Source of the DNA: Parietichytrium sp. I65-24A
Taxonomy: Eukaryota; Sar; Bigyra; Thraustochytrida; Thraustochytriidae
Assembly (NCBI GenBank): GCA_012862575.1
Contig: BLSF01000047.1
Span: 63,853-127,852, forward strand
Length of the DNA stretch: 64,000 nt
Reading direction: 5' to 3'
Shown here: positions 23,160 through 32,980 of the stretch, one piece after another
Numbering within the stretch: the stretch's first letter is position 1
Layout: every line of letters begins with the position of its first letter
Made by a program: the position numbers and the translations under genes
The notes under the pieces: model-generated
Database searches by the model: none
What the model saw: only the letters and a program-made list of their open reading frames with translations
What the model was told of the DNA's origin: nothing

Positions 23160-25423
23160 GCGACTATCAGCTCTATTTGCTGTTTTCCCAAATTGAATTC
23201 GCGAGTCGATCCTTCTAAACAAGCATCGCCGGAGTTCATTCTTTCGTTCCGCATTCGGATCACACAGCTGTTGACTCAGCGACTCGATGCGGTTGTGACA
23301 CATTAGTATTCGTTCGTTTCAATACAAACCATGTTTTCCATTACACTTGTCAACACTTTCATTCACCTTTAAAAAAAAATGAATTCTGAGATCGTGAACA
23401 ATTGACAGCAAGCACCAACACCAACCTATTGCATTCACGCGTTCACTGTCAATGTATTACAAAATATCGTGAGCGCATTACACCTTTGTAAGCAGTTGCC
23501 AGACACTCTCATGATGAGAGTCAAGACTTTTATAAAAACTCTGACCGCGACGCGCCAAGGTCTTGTCAAGACGCATGAACAGGATTATTGGTGGTAAAGG
23601 AGACCAAGTGCAGGCCGTCATCCTTCCCCATCGCCAAGTTTCCTGTACTTTTTTGTGCCCGACGGCTGTGTACTGGTGCACAGCGCCAACTTATATCAGG
23701 ATAAGTTTGTCAGGAAACGCGCGATGAACTGGTCGCTGTCAATACCGCATCACAAGCACACAGAGTGCCATTATATGCACGCTCGACTTCACCACCAACG
23801 CAAAGACTAACTAACAAAGTCGAAGAGAACTATTTGCACACGATTCCAATCGAGTCGACGCCCAAGACAGACAGACACACTCCCACGTCAAACGGGTTCC
23901 CGCTACCGATATTCGATCGACACAACCCATCTGTCAAGGCACTCAATATCTCTCTTGATCAAGAACTCAATTTCGTGCTCCTCTTCTTCACAACAAGTCT
24001 CTTTGCGCTCTTCGCCGCCGACGTTTCAACCAGCCTCCAGGCTTCCAAAAGCCTCGACATCGTCTCGAAGAACATAGTTATTTATATGTTCTTTCACATC
24101 TTTCTTTCAAGTTTTGATTGATGATTGATTGAGACTGACTTTGAAAACTCTGCCAAACAACACATCGATAACAACTATTTATGTACCGCTAGTACTACGA
24201 GAAGGTGATCACGTGTGCACACTGCTGTTTATCGTTCTGTATAGCCAGATGGTAGGCCGGGCTTTTGTACATAACGGATAAATTTTCGAAATGAAAGAAA
24301 ATGCTTTCACTGTATTCGCACAATAAATTTCTTTCATTCGTTGTACACGCGCAAGATGCGAAGGGAGAGCATGATGAACAGAGAGTGTAGAGATGGAGCG
24401 CCAGCGAGTTTTGCGACCACTCAAAATTCCAGTTGCAAGTCAAATCTCTCGATGAACAAAAGATTGAGAGGTGGACGAGCTGGAAATGCTCAGCGCTGAG
24501 TAGATGCTTGGCTTCCACGCCGAGAAAGTGACATCGTGCCTTGTTGTATATACTGTCGAAAAGCAGTAAAGTAGCCATCACTGTCAACAGATTGACGCAA
24601 AACGACCGGGAATGTCTGGCAAGTGTATGTCGTCAAGAGAATGGCCAGGCGCTGGCTAGTCCGGGAGAGTCGCTCTCGGCTCTTTTTAGAGAAGCAAGGT
24701 TGAACAGCGAAATAATCACCGAAGAGCTGCCATGTGCAGGCTTTACGTAATCGATGGTGAGAATGGCAGGAGTGCAATCTATGAATTATGATAAGGATAG
24801 TCAGACCGTGCTTAGACCACACCGCCATGTTCACTTTTGCCTATTCGCTTCTATTTCATTGAGAAAGAAAAATGAATGTCTCGGGCGTAAAACGCGCAAG
24901 GGGAAAGGGAGAAGTCGACCGCCTGAGTGGCCAAGGCAAGGTGAAATATGGAATAGAGATTGAAAGAATTGCGTAGTGCTTAGGATGTAAGAAATACAAA
25001 AGCCACAGTTCTGACTCCAACTTTTGAGTCTTTCTTTGGAGTGCGAATTTCCATGTCAATCGAGTCCACGCGCCGCAGGAGCTATGGAGCCATAGCTTGG
25101 TGCTACGTGGCGCGGAGGTGGAAGAATTACTCTATTGCCTCGCCACTTCCGCGCAGAGCAGAGATGCACAGCAGCAGGATTATGCTTCGATCGTATGGTT
25201 CATAGTAATGTACGACAATTTGAGTTCAAGGTCAGGTTTCGGGCTAGTGAAAGCTGACGAGTTGAAACCTCACACTCTCTGGCAAGAAGTTGTGGATTGG
25301 GCGAAGCATGTGCTTTCCCAAAAAAAGCCGACTTTGATTGGGCAAATCCGAATTTCCCGCGACTGCGGAGAGACGGACCCATCGTGATCCTGCTGCCAGC
25401 AGCCTGCGTGGCGACGGGCCAGG
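23160..25423. other. 2.3 kb intergenic region, nothing recognised
   Basis: Only short frames without domains. A GACCGCCTGAGTGGCCAAGG stretch near 24918 looks like a tRNA A-box region, but no matching B-box or acceptor stem follows. Confidence 0.5.
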
Positions 25424-27193
25424 ATGGAGCGTGAGCAGAGCTCGTCGCGGCTCTTGCCAAGACTGCGGCTGCCAGATCCAAAGACAAGGCTGAGCTCCAA
25501 AATCTTTCACGCCCCTCACTCTTCGCGGACGATCGGCCGCGAGTCGGCGGATGGCCTTAATGTATTTGCGAAATCGAAGACGGAGTCTCAAGTCGTGCAG
25601 ACAGCTCGTGCGAGCAAGTCCATGATCGACACAGTGTGGAAGCCGCAAGGCGAGCCGGTGCAATTCAGATCAAAGAAAGATTTCGCTGTGGGAAGCCTTT
25701 TGACAGGCCCAGATGAGGCGGCCACAACATCAATTATTGGAGACAAGGCGCAGTTTGCCGCGGCTCTCACACTTGCCCAGAAAGAAAAGCTGTCCATCAC
25801 ACAAATTCCTCGGAGGCCAGGGCAGATTGGAAACCGGGCAATCCCACAAGCCAGCAACTCGAGCCCGCGGAAGAGGGCTCAGCAAGCTCGTGCCAATCTG
25901 CCGGAAGCTGTGCCACAAGAGAGTCAGGTTGACGATGATTTGGGTTTGCTGGACAAATACTCTGAGCTCTTTCCCAATAAACAATTGCGAGGGTCGCAGC
26001 CAGAGCGTGAAATATTAAGTGGCAAGCAGATTCTCGCGCAATGCCCTGAGCTACTGTCAGACGTAGAGCAAGAGGAGATCAAGGACTTCACTGAGGTATA
26101 TTTTATTGGGACACAAGCCAGCAAGCTCTCCAGGATGGGGTCAAGTGCCACAACTGACAAACGGGGGGACTATGTGTACTGCAAAGGAGAGCAGCTTCAG
26201 TACAGATACGAGGTTCTGTCTCTGCTGGGGCGAGGCTCCTTCGGACAAGTGCTGAGCTGTACAGATCACAAGACCGGCAACCGTGTGGCCGTCAAGATGA
26301 TCAGGAACATGGAAAAATTTAACAAGCAGGCAGAGGTGGAGAGGCAAGTCCTTGCGTCCATTAGAAGAGTCTCCCCCGAGTGTCAGTCAAATCTCGTCCA
26401 AATGATGGACTGCTTCAAATTCCGGGGACACACCTGCATTACTTTTCCTCTTCACTCCATGAACTTGTACGAGGTGACGAAGGCAAATCGCTACCGCGGA
26501 TTCCCTCTCGCTTCGATTAGGGAAATGGCCCGTCAGCTGGTCGCTGGTCTTGGTGTTTTAAAGGAACAGAACATTATTCATGCCGACCTCAAGCCGGAAA
26601 ACATTCTTCTCGAGCACGAGCCCAGGTCCCATGGAGAGCAGGTGGCAGACTCGGCTAATTTCCGAATCGCTAGCGGCAAAACCGTAAACCCTAGTATTCG
26701 GATCATCGACCTAGGTTCCTCGTGCTTTGTTGGCAAGGAGATATTTAGCTACATCCAGTCCCGGTTTTATCGCGCTCCAGAGGTGATCTTGGGTCGCAAG
26801 TATGGCATAGAAATCGACATGTGGAGCCTTGGCTGCATCCTTGTCGAACTGTTCACTGGATTTCCGATCTTCCCGGGGGAGAACGAAGGAGATCAAATGG
26901 CCTGCATGGTAGAGATCTTGGGTCTTCCGCCAGGTGACTTGATTCAGTCGTCCAAACGCGGTGACAAGTATTTCTCGCATGCCGACGGGAGCTGGCTCAT
27001 CAAGCCTAGCAAAAATTCTAAAAATATCCGCCGCGGAATTAAAACGAAGTCACTGTCTTCAGTGATGCGATGCAAAGACACGCAGTTCCTTGACTTTATT
27101 GAGAAGTGTCTCGCTTATGATGTTTCTCAGAGGATGACTCCGGCGATGGCGCAAAGCCATCCGTTTTTGAATGACGCTGCAGCTACAAAGTAA
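25424..27193 (+). CDS. DYRK-family dual-specificity protein kinase
   Basis: A 589-residue kinase with a disordered 240-residue N-terminus. The kinase domain begins at about residue 264 (YEVLSLLGRGSFGQV) after a DYRK-homology box-like stretch (YCKGEQLQYR). Visible motifs are VAVKM (ATP lysine), HADLKPENILL (catalytic loop) and the DYRK activation loop YIQSRFYRAPEVILG. Its first Tyr is the cis-autophosphorylated residue of the family. The Mg-binding triad is DLG (residues 429-431) rather than the usual DFG, with SSC following as in DYRKs. The layout best fits class II DYRKs (DYRK2/3, Pom1), which act in cell-cycle and polarity control. The start is an ATG at 25424. The gene is intronless and ends 380 bases from the convergent EDR2-C gene. 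Confidence 0.9.
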   Translation: MEREQSSSRLLPRLRLPDPKTRLSSKIFHAPHSSRTIGRESADGLNVFAKSKTESQVVQTARASKSMIDTVWKPQGEPVQFRSKKDFAVGSLLTGPDEAATTSIIGDKAQFAAALTLAQKEKLSITQIPRRPGQIGNRAIPQASNSSPRKRAQQARANLPEAVPQESQVDDDLGLLDKYSELFPNKQLRGSQPEREILSGKQILAQCPELLSDVEQEEIKDFTEVYFIGTQASKLSRMGSSATTDKRGDYVYCKGEQLQYRYEVLSLLGRGSFGQVLSCTDHKTGNRVAVKMIRNMEKFNKQAEVERQVLASIRRVSPECQSNLVQMMDCFKFRGHTCITFPLHSMNLYEVTKANRYRGFPLASIREMARQLVAGLGVLKEQNIIHADLKPENILLEHEPRSHGEQVADSANFRIASGKTVNPSIRIIDLGSSCFVGKEIFSYIQSRFYRAPEVILGRKYGIEIDMWSLGCILVELFTGFPIFPGENEGDQMACMVEILGLPPGDLIQSSKRGDKYFSHADGSWLIKPSKNSKNIRRGIKTKSLSSVMRCKDTQFLDFIEKCLAYDVSQRMTPAMAQSHPFLNDAAATK

Positions 27194-27572
27194 AAGTAAA
27201 AGTAACTTGCAGCACAGTTTTGTGCAAAATCGTGCCATCGTGTAGAGCTAGCCAAGTGCTCCTCTCGTTGTGTCTTTTTTTAAACTTGGATGAATCAACT
27301 AGAGTATTGGACAATATCTTAGAATTTCCTCACGCTTGCACTTTGTTGAGATTAGCAGCACCTCTACTTCCTCGCGCTGACTCTGAGACGAGTCAAGCCC
27401 CTGATTCAATCTACTTTCAAAAAAAAAAAAAAAAGGACAAATTATACACAGCAATGGCAAGGGTAGCGGCAAGTTCCTTCCACATTTCAGGGCAGAGCCT
27501 CGTCTGTGGGCAGCTCAGCTCAAATCTTGTCAAGCGCCGACCCAAACAGAGAGAGAGAGCATCTCGACCACG
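27194..27572. other. Tail-to-tail spacer with a poly(A) tract
   Basis: This is the 3' UTR space between the convergent DYRK and EDR2-C genes. It includes a run of 16 A at 27419-27434. Confidence 0.6.
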
Positions 27573-28760
27573 CTACTTGGACTTCTTGGAGTCCTTTGGT
27601 TCAAAGTTGTTGTCTAGTTGGATGTAAATGTCTCCGGCGTTCACATAATTCCAGCGTACTACGCCTAGCAGTCGTTCAGGGAGCTCGCTCTCATGCTTGG
27701 CTTCGATCAACCACGATGTATCGACTACCATAGACGCGCTTGCTTTCAGTACGGTGCTGTTTAGCATGGACGCAACCACGCTAGATCCAACATCTTGATC
27801 AACCTCGATGTAGTTTGAACCCTTAAAAAAATGAGTGTGGAGTTTTTTCGCAATAAGAACAGGCTTTTCTCCTCCCATGACGTGGATTGACTTCTTGACA
27901 GAGGCGTTTGCCTCTCTCACCTTGAAGATAAATTTAAGTCTCTCAGCCATTTCGCGATCATTGCCATTTTTAAAGCTCCTGAGTGCGCTCCGAAAAGATT
28001 GTCCAGCAGTATTTCCCTCCTGAGCAAAAGCGCGGACAATGGCATCGTCTCGCTTGAAAACATGTACCACGCTCGTGTACTCCTTCACCCAGGCGCTTTT
28101 GAACATCCAACAGATCACCATGAATTGTGGGTAATCTATTGAGAGTTGAGTATCGTCCTTTGCCTGCTCCGCAGCCAGGAATTGGCGTAAGTGGGCAAGC
28201 TTGTCTGCAATGTGCTCAAGGCCCTTTTTGGCCTTGAATACGTTGACCCCGATGACCTTGTACGGCGCTTCTGAGGACCCCACTTTCATTTTTCTGTCCA
28301 CGACCTTGTCGCCCGTCATGTACCCTTCTCCGCGGACGAAAAAGTCCGAGCTTGGTGGAGAGGCAAAGCTATTCTTCTCGGGTACCTTGTCCTGTTCGAA
28401 CTGCACCAGTTTCGGCAGCGGGTGAACAAACCAGTGCGAGGAAGTCACCTCCTCATTTTCCTCGCTGATTCTCTCCCCCTTCTCCTGAGTGAGCTCCACC
28501 TCACCCTCAGAAACATTCTTGCTCGCGCGTCTGCCCAAATGCAGCAGCCTGGCCGAAAGCCTCTTGGCGAATCCATCGTGCGACTCGTGTGCACTTGCAC
28601 TTGCATGTTCATGTGCAGAACTGCCATGGCCGCTTTCCGGGGAGCTTTCCGCAGGGCTGTCCTTCACGTCTGGTCCAGTTCCTGCTTCGCCATCGTGCTC
28701 GTGCTCATGCTCCTTGCCTTGCCTACGCCAGCTCCCACGCATCGACAGTCTCTCGAGCAT
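27573..28760 (-). CDS. EDR2 C-terminal (DUF1336) domain protein
   Basis: A 395-residue protein whose C-terminal 270 residues match the EDR2_C/DUF1336 domain. That domain is known from plant ENHANCED DISEASE RESISTANCE 2 and many protists, where it is thought to bind lipids at membranes. Landmarks are FFVRGEGYM near residue 135, GSNYIEVDQDVGSS near 310 and a LIEAKHESELPERLLG block near 355. The first 110 residues are low complexity, with His/Glu and Ser/Ala runs, and may be disordered. No START or PH domain is present, unlike plant EDR2. The start chosen is the ATG at 28760; a second ATG at 28742 is possible, and an in-frame TTG lies upstream. It is intronless and convergent with the DYRK gene. 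Confidence 0.8.
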   Translation of the reverse strand: MLERLSMRGSWRRQGKEHEHEHDGEAGTGPDVKDSPAESSPESGHGSSAHEHASASAHESHDGFAKRLSARLLHLGRRASKNVSEGEVELTQEKGERISEENEEVTSSHWFVHPLPKLVQFEQDKVPEKNSFASPPSSDFFVRGEGYMTGDKVVDRKMKVGSSEAPYKVIGVNVFKAKKGLEHIADKLAHLRQFLAAEQAKDDTQLSIDYPQFMVICWMFKSAWVKEYTSVVHVFKRDDAIVRAFAQEGNTAGQSFRSALRSFKNGNDREMAERLKFIFKVREANASVKKSIHVMGGEKPVLIAKKLHTHFFKGSNYIEVDQDVGSSVVASMLNSTVLKASASMVVDTSWLIEAKHESELPERLLGVVRWNYVNAGDIYIQLDNNFEPKDSKKSK

Positions 28761-30901
28761 TCTTCTGCCAGCCAATCCACCAATCCACCAAACAACCAAC
28801 TATGCACAGATCTACACCGAGTCTCCTCCCGCGGTCGAGAAAACTTGTACTTTCCACCTTTCAAGGCTTTCTGCCGTCTTCCACAGACAACAAGCCAGCG
28901 CCAAAAACAAACAATGCAGACAATGCAAACAATGCAAACAATGCAGACAATGCAAACAATGCAAACAATGCAAACAATGCAAACTGCGCTCGAGCAGCCC
29001 CGAGTGCAGCAGCGTCCAAGAGCGGATCCCAACCAACGCAGTCGCCTTTCGCTCACCGCGCACTCCGCCGCTTCCCACCCTGCGCTTTGATACGATACGC
29101 CTTTACAGTTTTGACTGATATTTACTATTCTGTCCCCGCGGACCCCGCACACCTACTTTCGGGGACTGGCCAAGCGTCCACGATGAGGAGTTTCTGGACC
29201 CAAAGTCACCTCTTGTTTTAGACCCTTCCCTCCGTTAATTTAGAGGCTAGGTCCAGTTAAAAAGAGTGAGAGAGAGAGAGTACTAGTAGAGGAGGTACTG
29301 TTGCTAGTGATATGGCTATATATATATATTAAAAAGTGTAAGAGTATTGCTAGTACGTACCGACGGAGTAATTAAGGGTTTGCGTAGTGTAGAGTAGGAT
29401 AGATCTGTGTACTTACTGGTAGTGTTTTATAGATTATAGAGGTAAGAGAGAAAATTTCTGTTCTGTGATCAAGTGCACAAATACAAAACTCACGTTGGTT
29501 TAGGGCATTCAGTTATAGTTAACGTTAGCAATGAGTGAAAATTGCGAGTGAGTGCACAAGTGCATTCATTTTACAGATGGTGCTAGTTTTATCGCTATGT
29601 TGGTACGTAGCATTCCCGTCACTGCGAATACTGTGAACTTGGATGAACTTAGACAACGAGTCAAAGAAGGTAAGCGCAATTGATTGCGCTTGTTCTTGCT
29701 TTTACTCAGAGAGTCGAACAGTCACCGTTGCGTGCGAATGGGATCGTGTGACACCGTGAATAAATAATAAAGTTATAAGAATTAAGGAGAAGTTCATTAA
29801 AAAAGAAAGGAAGCAAAGAAAGAAGGCGCTTTCTCCGTGGCCACTTGGTTGGTTCACCGTGGCTCACGTCACGATAGCACAGTCTGCTCGATCAGGGCAG
29901 GAGGTCGTCAGGTAGCTGCTTAGGTTTAGCTCAGCCGTGCACAACCAAAGCCACTGCAGTCAGTCGAAAGTGAAGGTTTACTAGTAGGGGACTCATGGCT
30001 TGCACGTGCCGCTGCGTATCTTTCAGCATGGACTTGGAGGTCGGAGTCGTAGTTCTGCAGTGACAATGAATTCAGAACAGAATATTCAAAATGGGCGTTC
30101 GCTGCGATGGGTTGAAATGAGAAATGAAGTGCGTGCAAACTTGGATAAAGCCAGCATGAACTGAATGATCCAGTTCGAGACTCGGACTGAGGATGTTTAC
30201 TGGTACTGCTACCCTACGATCAGCTCACACGAGAGTGTAGTGTAGCGGAGTTGCTGATATTTGCTGTGTCAGACGTGTGGCAGACACTCGTATCTCTATT
30301 CCGGGAAGGAAAGAAGTCCGGGACATACCGGGACTGTCATTGATCCCGCAGCCTTTGTGCAAGTGCCGCAAACTCAAGGCACGGCTTGGTGCGGTAGGAA
30401 TCTCTGTGTATATGAATTGGGTGGGCCGCAATCTTCTGAGATGTTGGACAATGGCAGTGAAGGATGAGTGTTTGATTTGGCACAGAAAGAAAGAAATGCC
30501 ATTGCGCATACTAACTAGTCTACAACATCCTCGAGTTCAAATATCGAAATCTAGATGTTGATTCAAAGCGCGTTTCCAAAATCAATCTTCAAAAACGGCA
30601 TCTACGATTTGAGACATTCCGAGTTAGCTTGCTTTAATTTCGCTCAATTTCCACCATCTCCTCGTTTACTGTCCATTATAACCTATCCTCTCCTTATTAA
30701 GAACGATCATCCAATAGTATTCAAGAGTGATTTTCGAGAATTTGAAATATCGATTTTCGAAAGTGATCATCTTGTCTTGTGTGTGTATGTGGCGCAGGGA
30801 GAGCTCGAAAAGGAAAGTGGCACGACAACATACGACAACGTGACAGCGCACGGCGTCGTGAGGGAGCAATCGATCTTTGCTTTGTTCCAATTGCAGAGGT
30901 C
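28761..30901. other. 2.1 kb intergenic region, possible DNA-transposon remnants
   Basis: Begins with a 9-bp minisatellite (28908-28985). A perfect 9-bp inverted repeat with a 2-base loop (AAGCGCAAT/ATTGCGCTT) sits at 29672-29691. Bases 30277-30561 contain a short open frame with a stretch LIWHRKKEM then LRILTSL that loosely resembles the middle of piggyBac transposases. Together with the next gene this could be a decayed DNA transposon. Nothing else is recognisable. Confidence 0.4.
28908..28985. repeat. 9-bp minisatellite (ACAATGCAA/ACAATGCAG)
   Basis: Eight units of ACAATGCAR in perfect register, about 150 bases upstream of the EDR2-C gene start. Confidence 0.9.
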
Positions 30902-31507
30902 ATGGTCAAAAGAGTCATGGGAAGAGAACCTCCGGAAGAAGCTGACGCGAATGGTGCACTGCAGAGAGTCGAGGTTCACGTAGTAGAGTCTGATGATGAG
31001 TGCGCGTCGTGGCAGGACAGATTGAATGCGAGGCAAAAGTGCGCACTCCGAATGGGATCGAGCTCTGCGGATGATGTGACGTCTGTTCAGCAGCACCAGC
31101 AGCACCAGCACCAGCAGCTGACGAAGAGGAAGAATGAGTGTCCTCTGTCCGAATCGAACTTCTTTGACCCGAGAGATGCCAAGCAAGTGCTCGACAATGA
31201 AGAGCATGCTCAAGCACTAAAGCACCTTTGCAAGAGGAAAAAGGACAAACTATCGCGGGCAAATGAGCCCCTCGTAAAACGAATGAGGCTTTCTGCAAAC
31301 AAGCACAACAAGGTCATGGCGGCTTCCAATCGTGTCTGCGTCGTTTGCGGAAAAACAACTCCTGCTCGATGCAGCTTTTGCCAGGAGGCCATACATGTGA
31401 GGACTGCATTTTCGTTGCAATCGCAAGGTACAGAGACCTGCTGGGAGAAATGGCACACGTGGGATTCGTTGCCTCTGGAAAAAGCCTCGAAAAAATCGAA
31501 GGACTAA
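30902..31507 (+). CDS. Small protein with transposase-type zinc-binding tail
   Basis: A 201-residue frame from the ATG at 30902. The N-terminal two thirds are charged and low complexity, with a Gln/His run (QQHQQHQHQQ) and basic patches. The C-terminus holds CVVC, then CSFC seven residues on, then an His and finally CWEKWHTWD. This Cys/His spacing is like the zinc-binding tail that closes piggyBac-type and related DDE transposases (CxxC, CxxC, C...YH). No DDE catalytic core is present in the frame, so this is either the end of a degraded DNA transposon or a domesticated tail. The frame is open for some 120 bases upstream without an ATG, and an intron acceptor-like TTCCAATTGCAG lies just before the ATG, so the gene may begin further upstream. 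It is not known to be expressed. Confidence 0.4.
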   Translation: MVKRVMGREPPEEADANGALQRVEVHVVESDDECASWQDRLNARQKCALRMGSSSADDVTSVQQHQQHQHQQLTKRKNECPLSESNFFDPRDAKQVLDNEEHAQALKHLCKRKKDKLSRANEPLVKRMRLSANKHNKVMAASNRVCVVCGKTTPARCSFCQEAIHVRTAFSLQSQGTETCWEKWHTWDSLPLEKASKKSKD

Positions 31508-31834
31508 ATAACGGAAGCGCGGATTCTGCAAGCGAGCAATTTCTCCAAATCGTCTTTTCAGTACTTCCAGGTGTGGTGTTTTCTGTATTTTGTCAATAAT
31601 CTCACTGTGCCCTTGACTGACACATGAATACGTTTCTCCTCTTTTCAATCACTTAGTATCTGCTAATGATACCTTTTTTGGGGTTGTTTTTTTCGAGTAG
31701 TCTGAATTTTGAGAATGAAAACCTTGCGTGCCTTCGGACATTCACCTTTTGTTTTACAAGTTAGGAAAAGAAATATGTTCACATTATAATAAGCTCCGGC
31801 TCCGGCAATGCAATGATATTGCGAGCTAACCTTC
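31508..31834. other. Tail-to-tail spacer, nothing recognised
   Basis: Lies between the convergent zinc-tail and JmjC genes. No repeat or RNA gene is seen. Confidence 0.5.
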
Positions 31835-32980
31835 TCACTCATCACCAGATTCTCCGTCCTCGTGGTCTTCTTCGTTGTTGTCTTCAGCTTCCTCGTCCTC
31901 ATTTCCCTCTTCATCCTCATCCTCATCCTCGTCTTCCCCCTCGTCGTCGGATGGCGCGACTGAAAACCACTCTCCAGCAGCAATGTCTCGGCATGCAACA
32001 AGCGCAAGCCTGTCGTCTTCCACAGTGGCGATGATACACGTTGGGTTGTCGCTGCGCGGCAGAGCAATGTCTGGCATGTCATCTTCGTAAACAACAACCG
32101 TGCCAGACTCTATCGGGTTGGCGGCGTAAAAGCCATCCACGTTAACGAAGTCGCTCTCCTTAGTGGGCTTGTTATCGTCGAGGAAGATATCGCGGGCGAC
32201 AGATGCGCACACGCCATCCTCAGAATCTACGGTTTGAGGGATTTCTGTCCGGTGCCACCATAACCTGGTGTTTATCACAATAATGTCGCCTTGGTCACAC
32301 ACTATTTTATATTCTTGATCTTGAAGATGAGGAGCGTCCTTGAGAAGCTCAGACGAAGGCTTGATGTACCAGACTTTGGTTCCACGAAGTTGAAGGTGAA
32401 AAGTCCCGTTCTGCGGCACATCATCGGTGTGAAGCTTGCGACCGCCAAGCGGCTCGGCAGACGAGTTACGGCCGACGAACACCCAGAAGGAGTCCGAGTA
32501 GTGCACCTCGCCGGGCGCCACGTCGTTCAGCGGGAGATCAGACCTCGGTAGAATTGCCTCGAGACTCTTGAAATCCTTTGGGGCCTTGGCGATAAAAGAT
32601 CCATACATCCTCGATGTTGAGTGCTCCCCGTCGCCCCGAATAAATTGCGTCGCGTCCTCGACCCCCACTTGCCGGCTTGAATCTTGCGAGTTTTCGATGC
32701 ACCAGGACCCCTTCAGCGTCTCCGTTTCGCCATCTTGGAACACCTGCGCGAGCTTGTGCATCGCAAACCCCGCATTCTCAAACGCATTCTTGAGGAGGAT
32801 CACCTGGGAGGCTTTGAACCGCGCCAGAAAACTTTCAAATGACACACCATTCGAGCAGTCCACGCCTTCCTGGTCAAACTCCTCGACTTCACAAGGACCA
32901 TCTTTCTCCACCCTCTTTCGTTTCGCACCGCTCGGCTTGGAAGACTCAGCCTCACCGCTCTGTCTCTTCGAAGACTCCAT
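31835..32980 (-). CDS. JmjC/cupin-like 2-oxoglutarate oxygenase with SET-like tail
   Basis: A 381-residue protein. Residues 1-35 are basic (AKRKRVEKDG) and could be a nuclear localisation signal. A cupin_8/JmjC-like fold occupies about 45-265. The first metal pair is H184-x-D186 (KLHTDD) and the distal His is H243 in LWWHRTEIP. LQLRGTKVWYIKP is the typical strand pair between them. This fits Fe(II)/2-oxoglutarate protein hydroxylases or demethylases. Residues about 283-335 look like a condensed SET-type ending: GTVVVYEDD, NPTC, then LALVACRDIAAGEWFSV. The last 45 residues are an acidic run. The start is the ATG at 32980; a GTG lies two codons upstream. It is probably nuclear, and its substrate cannot be predicted. 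Intronless. Confidence 0.75.
   Translation of the reverse strand: MESSKRQSGEAESSKPSGAKRKRVEKDGPCEVEEFDQEGVDCSNGVSFESFLARFKASQVILLKNAFENAGFAMHKLAQVFQDGETETLKGSWCIENSQDSSRQVGVEDATQFIRGDGEHSTSRMYGSFIAKAPKDFKSLEAILPRSDLPLNDVAPGEVHYSDSFWVFVGRNSSAEPLGGRKLHTDDVPQNGTFHLQLRGTKVWYIKPSSELLKDAPHLQDQEYKIVCDQGDIIVINTRLWWHRTEIPQTVDSEDGVCASVARDIFLDDNKPTKESDFVNVDGFYAANPIESGTVVVYEDDMPDIALPRSDNPTCIIATVEDDRLALVACRDIAAGEWFSVAPSDDEGEDEDEDEDEEGNEDEEAEDNNEEDHEDGESGDE

Noticed and set aside
20922-23303. Two antisense frames of about 390 codons over the M6 peptidase
   Set aside because: Same effect of strong codon bias; the sense strand carries signal peptide, zinc site and membrane anchor.
24915-24945. tRNA-like A-box (CCGCCTGAGTGGCCAAGG)
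   Set aside because: No GTTCRANNC B-box, no acceptor stem pairing and no CCA-proximal stem within 100 bases.
28422-29221. Three overlapping plus-strand frames of about 210 codons
   Set aside because: They are shadows of the EDR2-C gene running into the 9-bp minisatellite, whose period keeps all frames open.
29598-29670. Short frame from an ATG ending at a GTAAG donor, as if a first exon
   Set aside because: The next plausible acceptor is about 1.2 kb away, ten times longer than the other introns here, and the 24 residues match nothing known to me.
31663-32097. Frames opposite and out of phase with the JmjC gene's acidic tail
   Set aside because: They arise from the GAG/GAT-rich tail read in other frames, and the JmjC frame explains the sequence.
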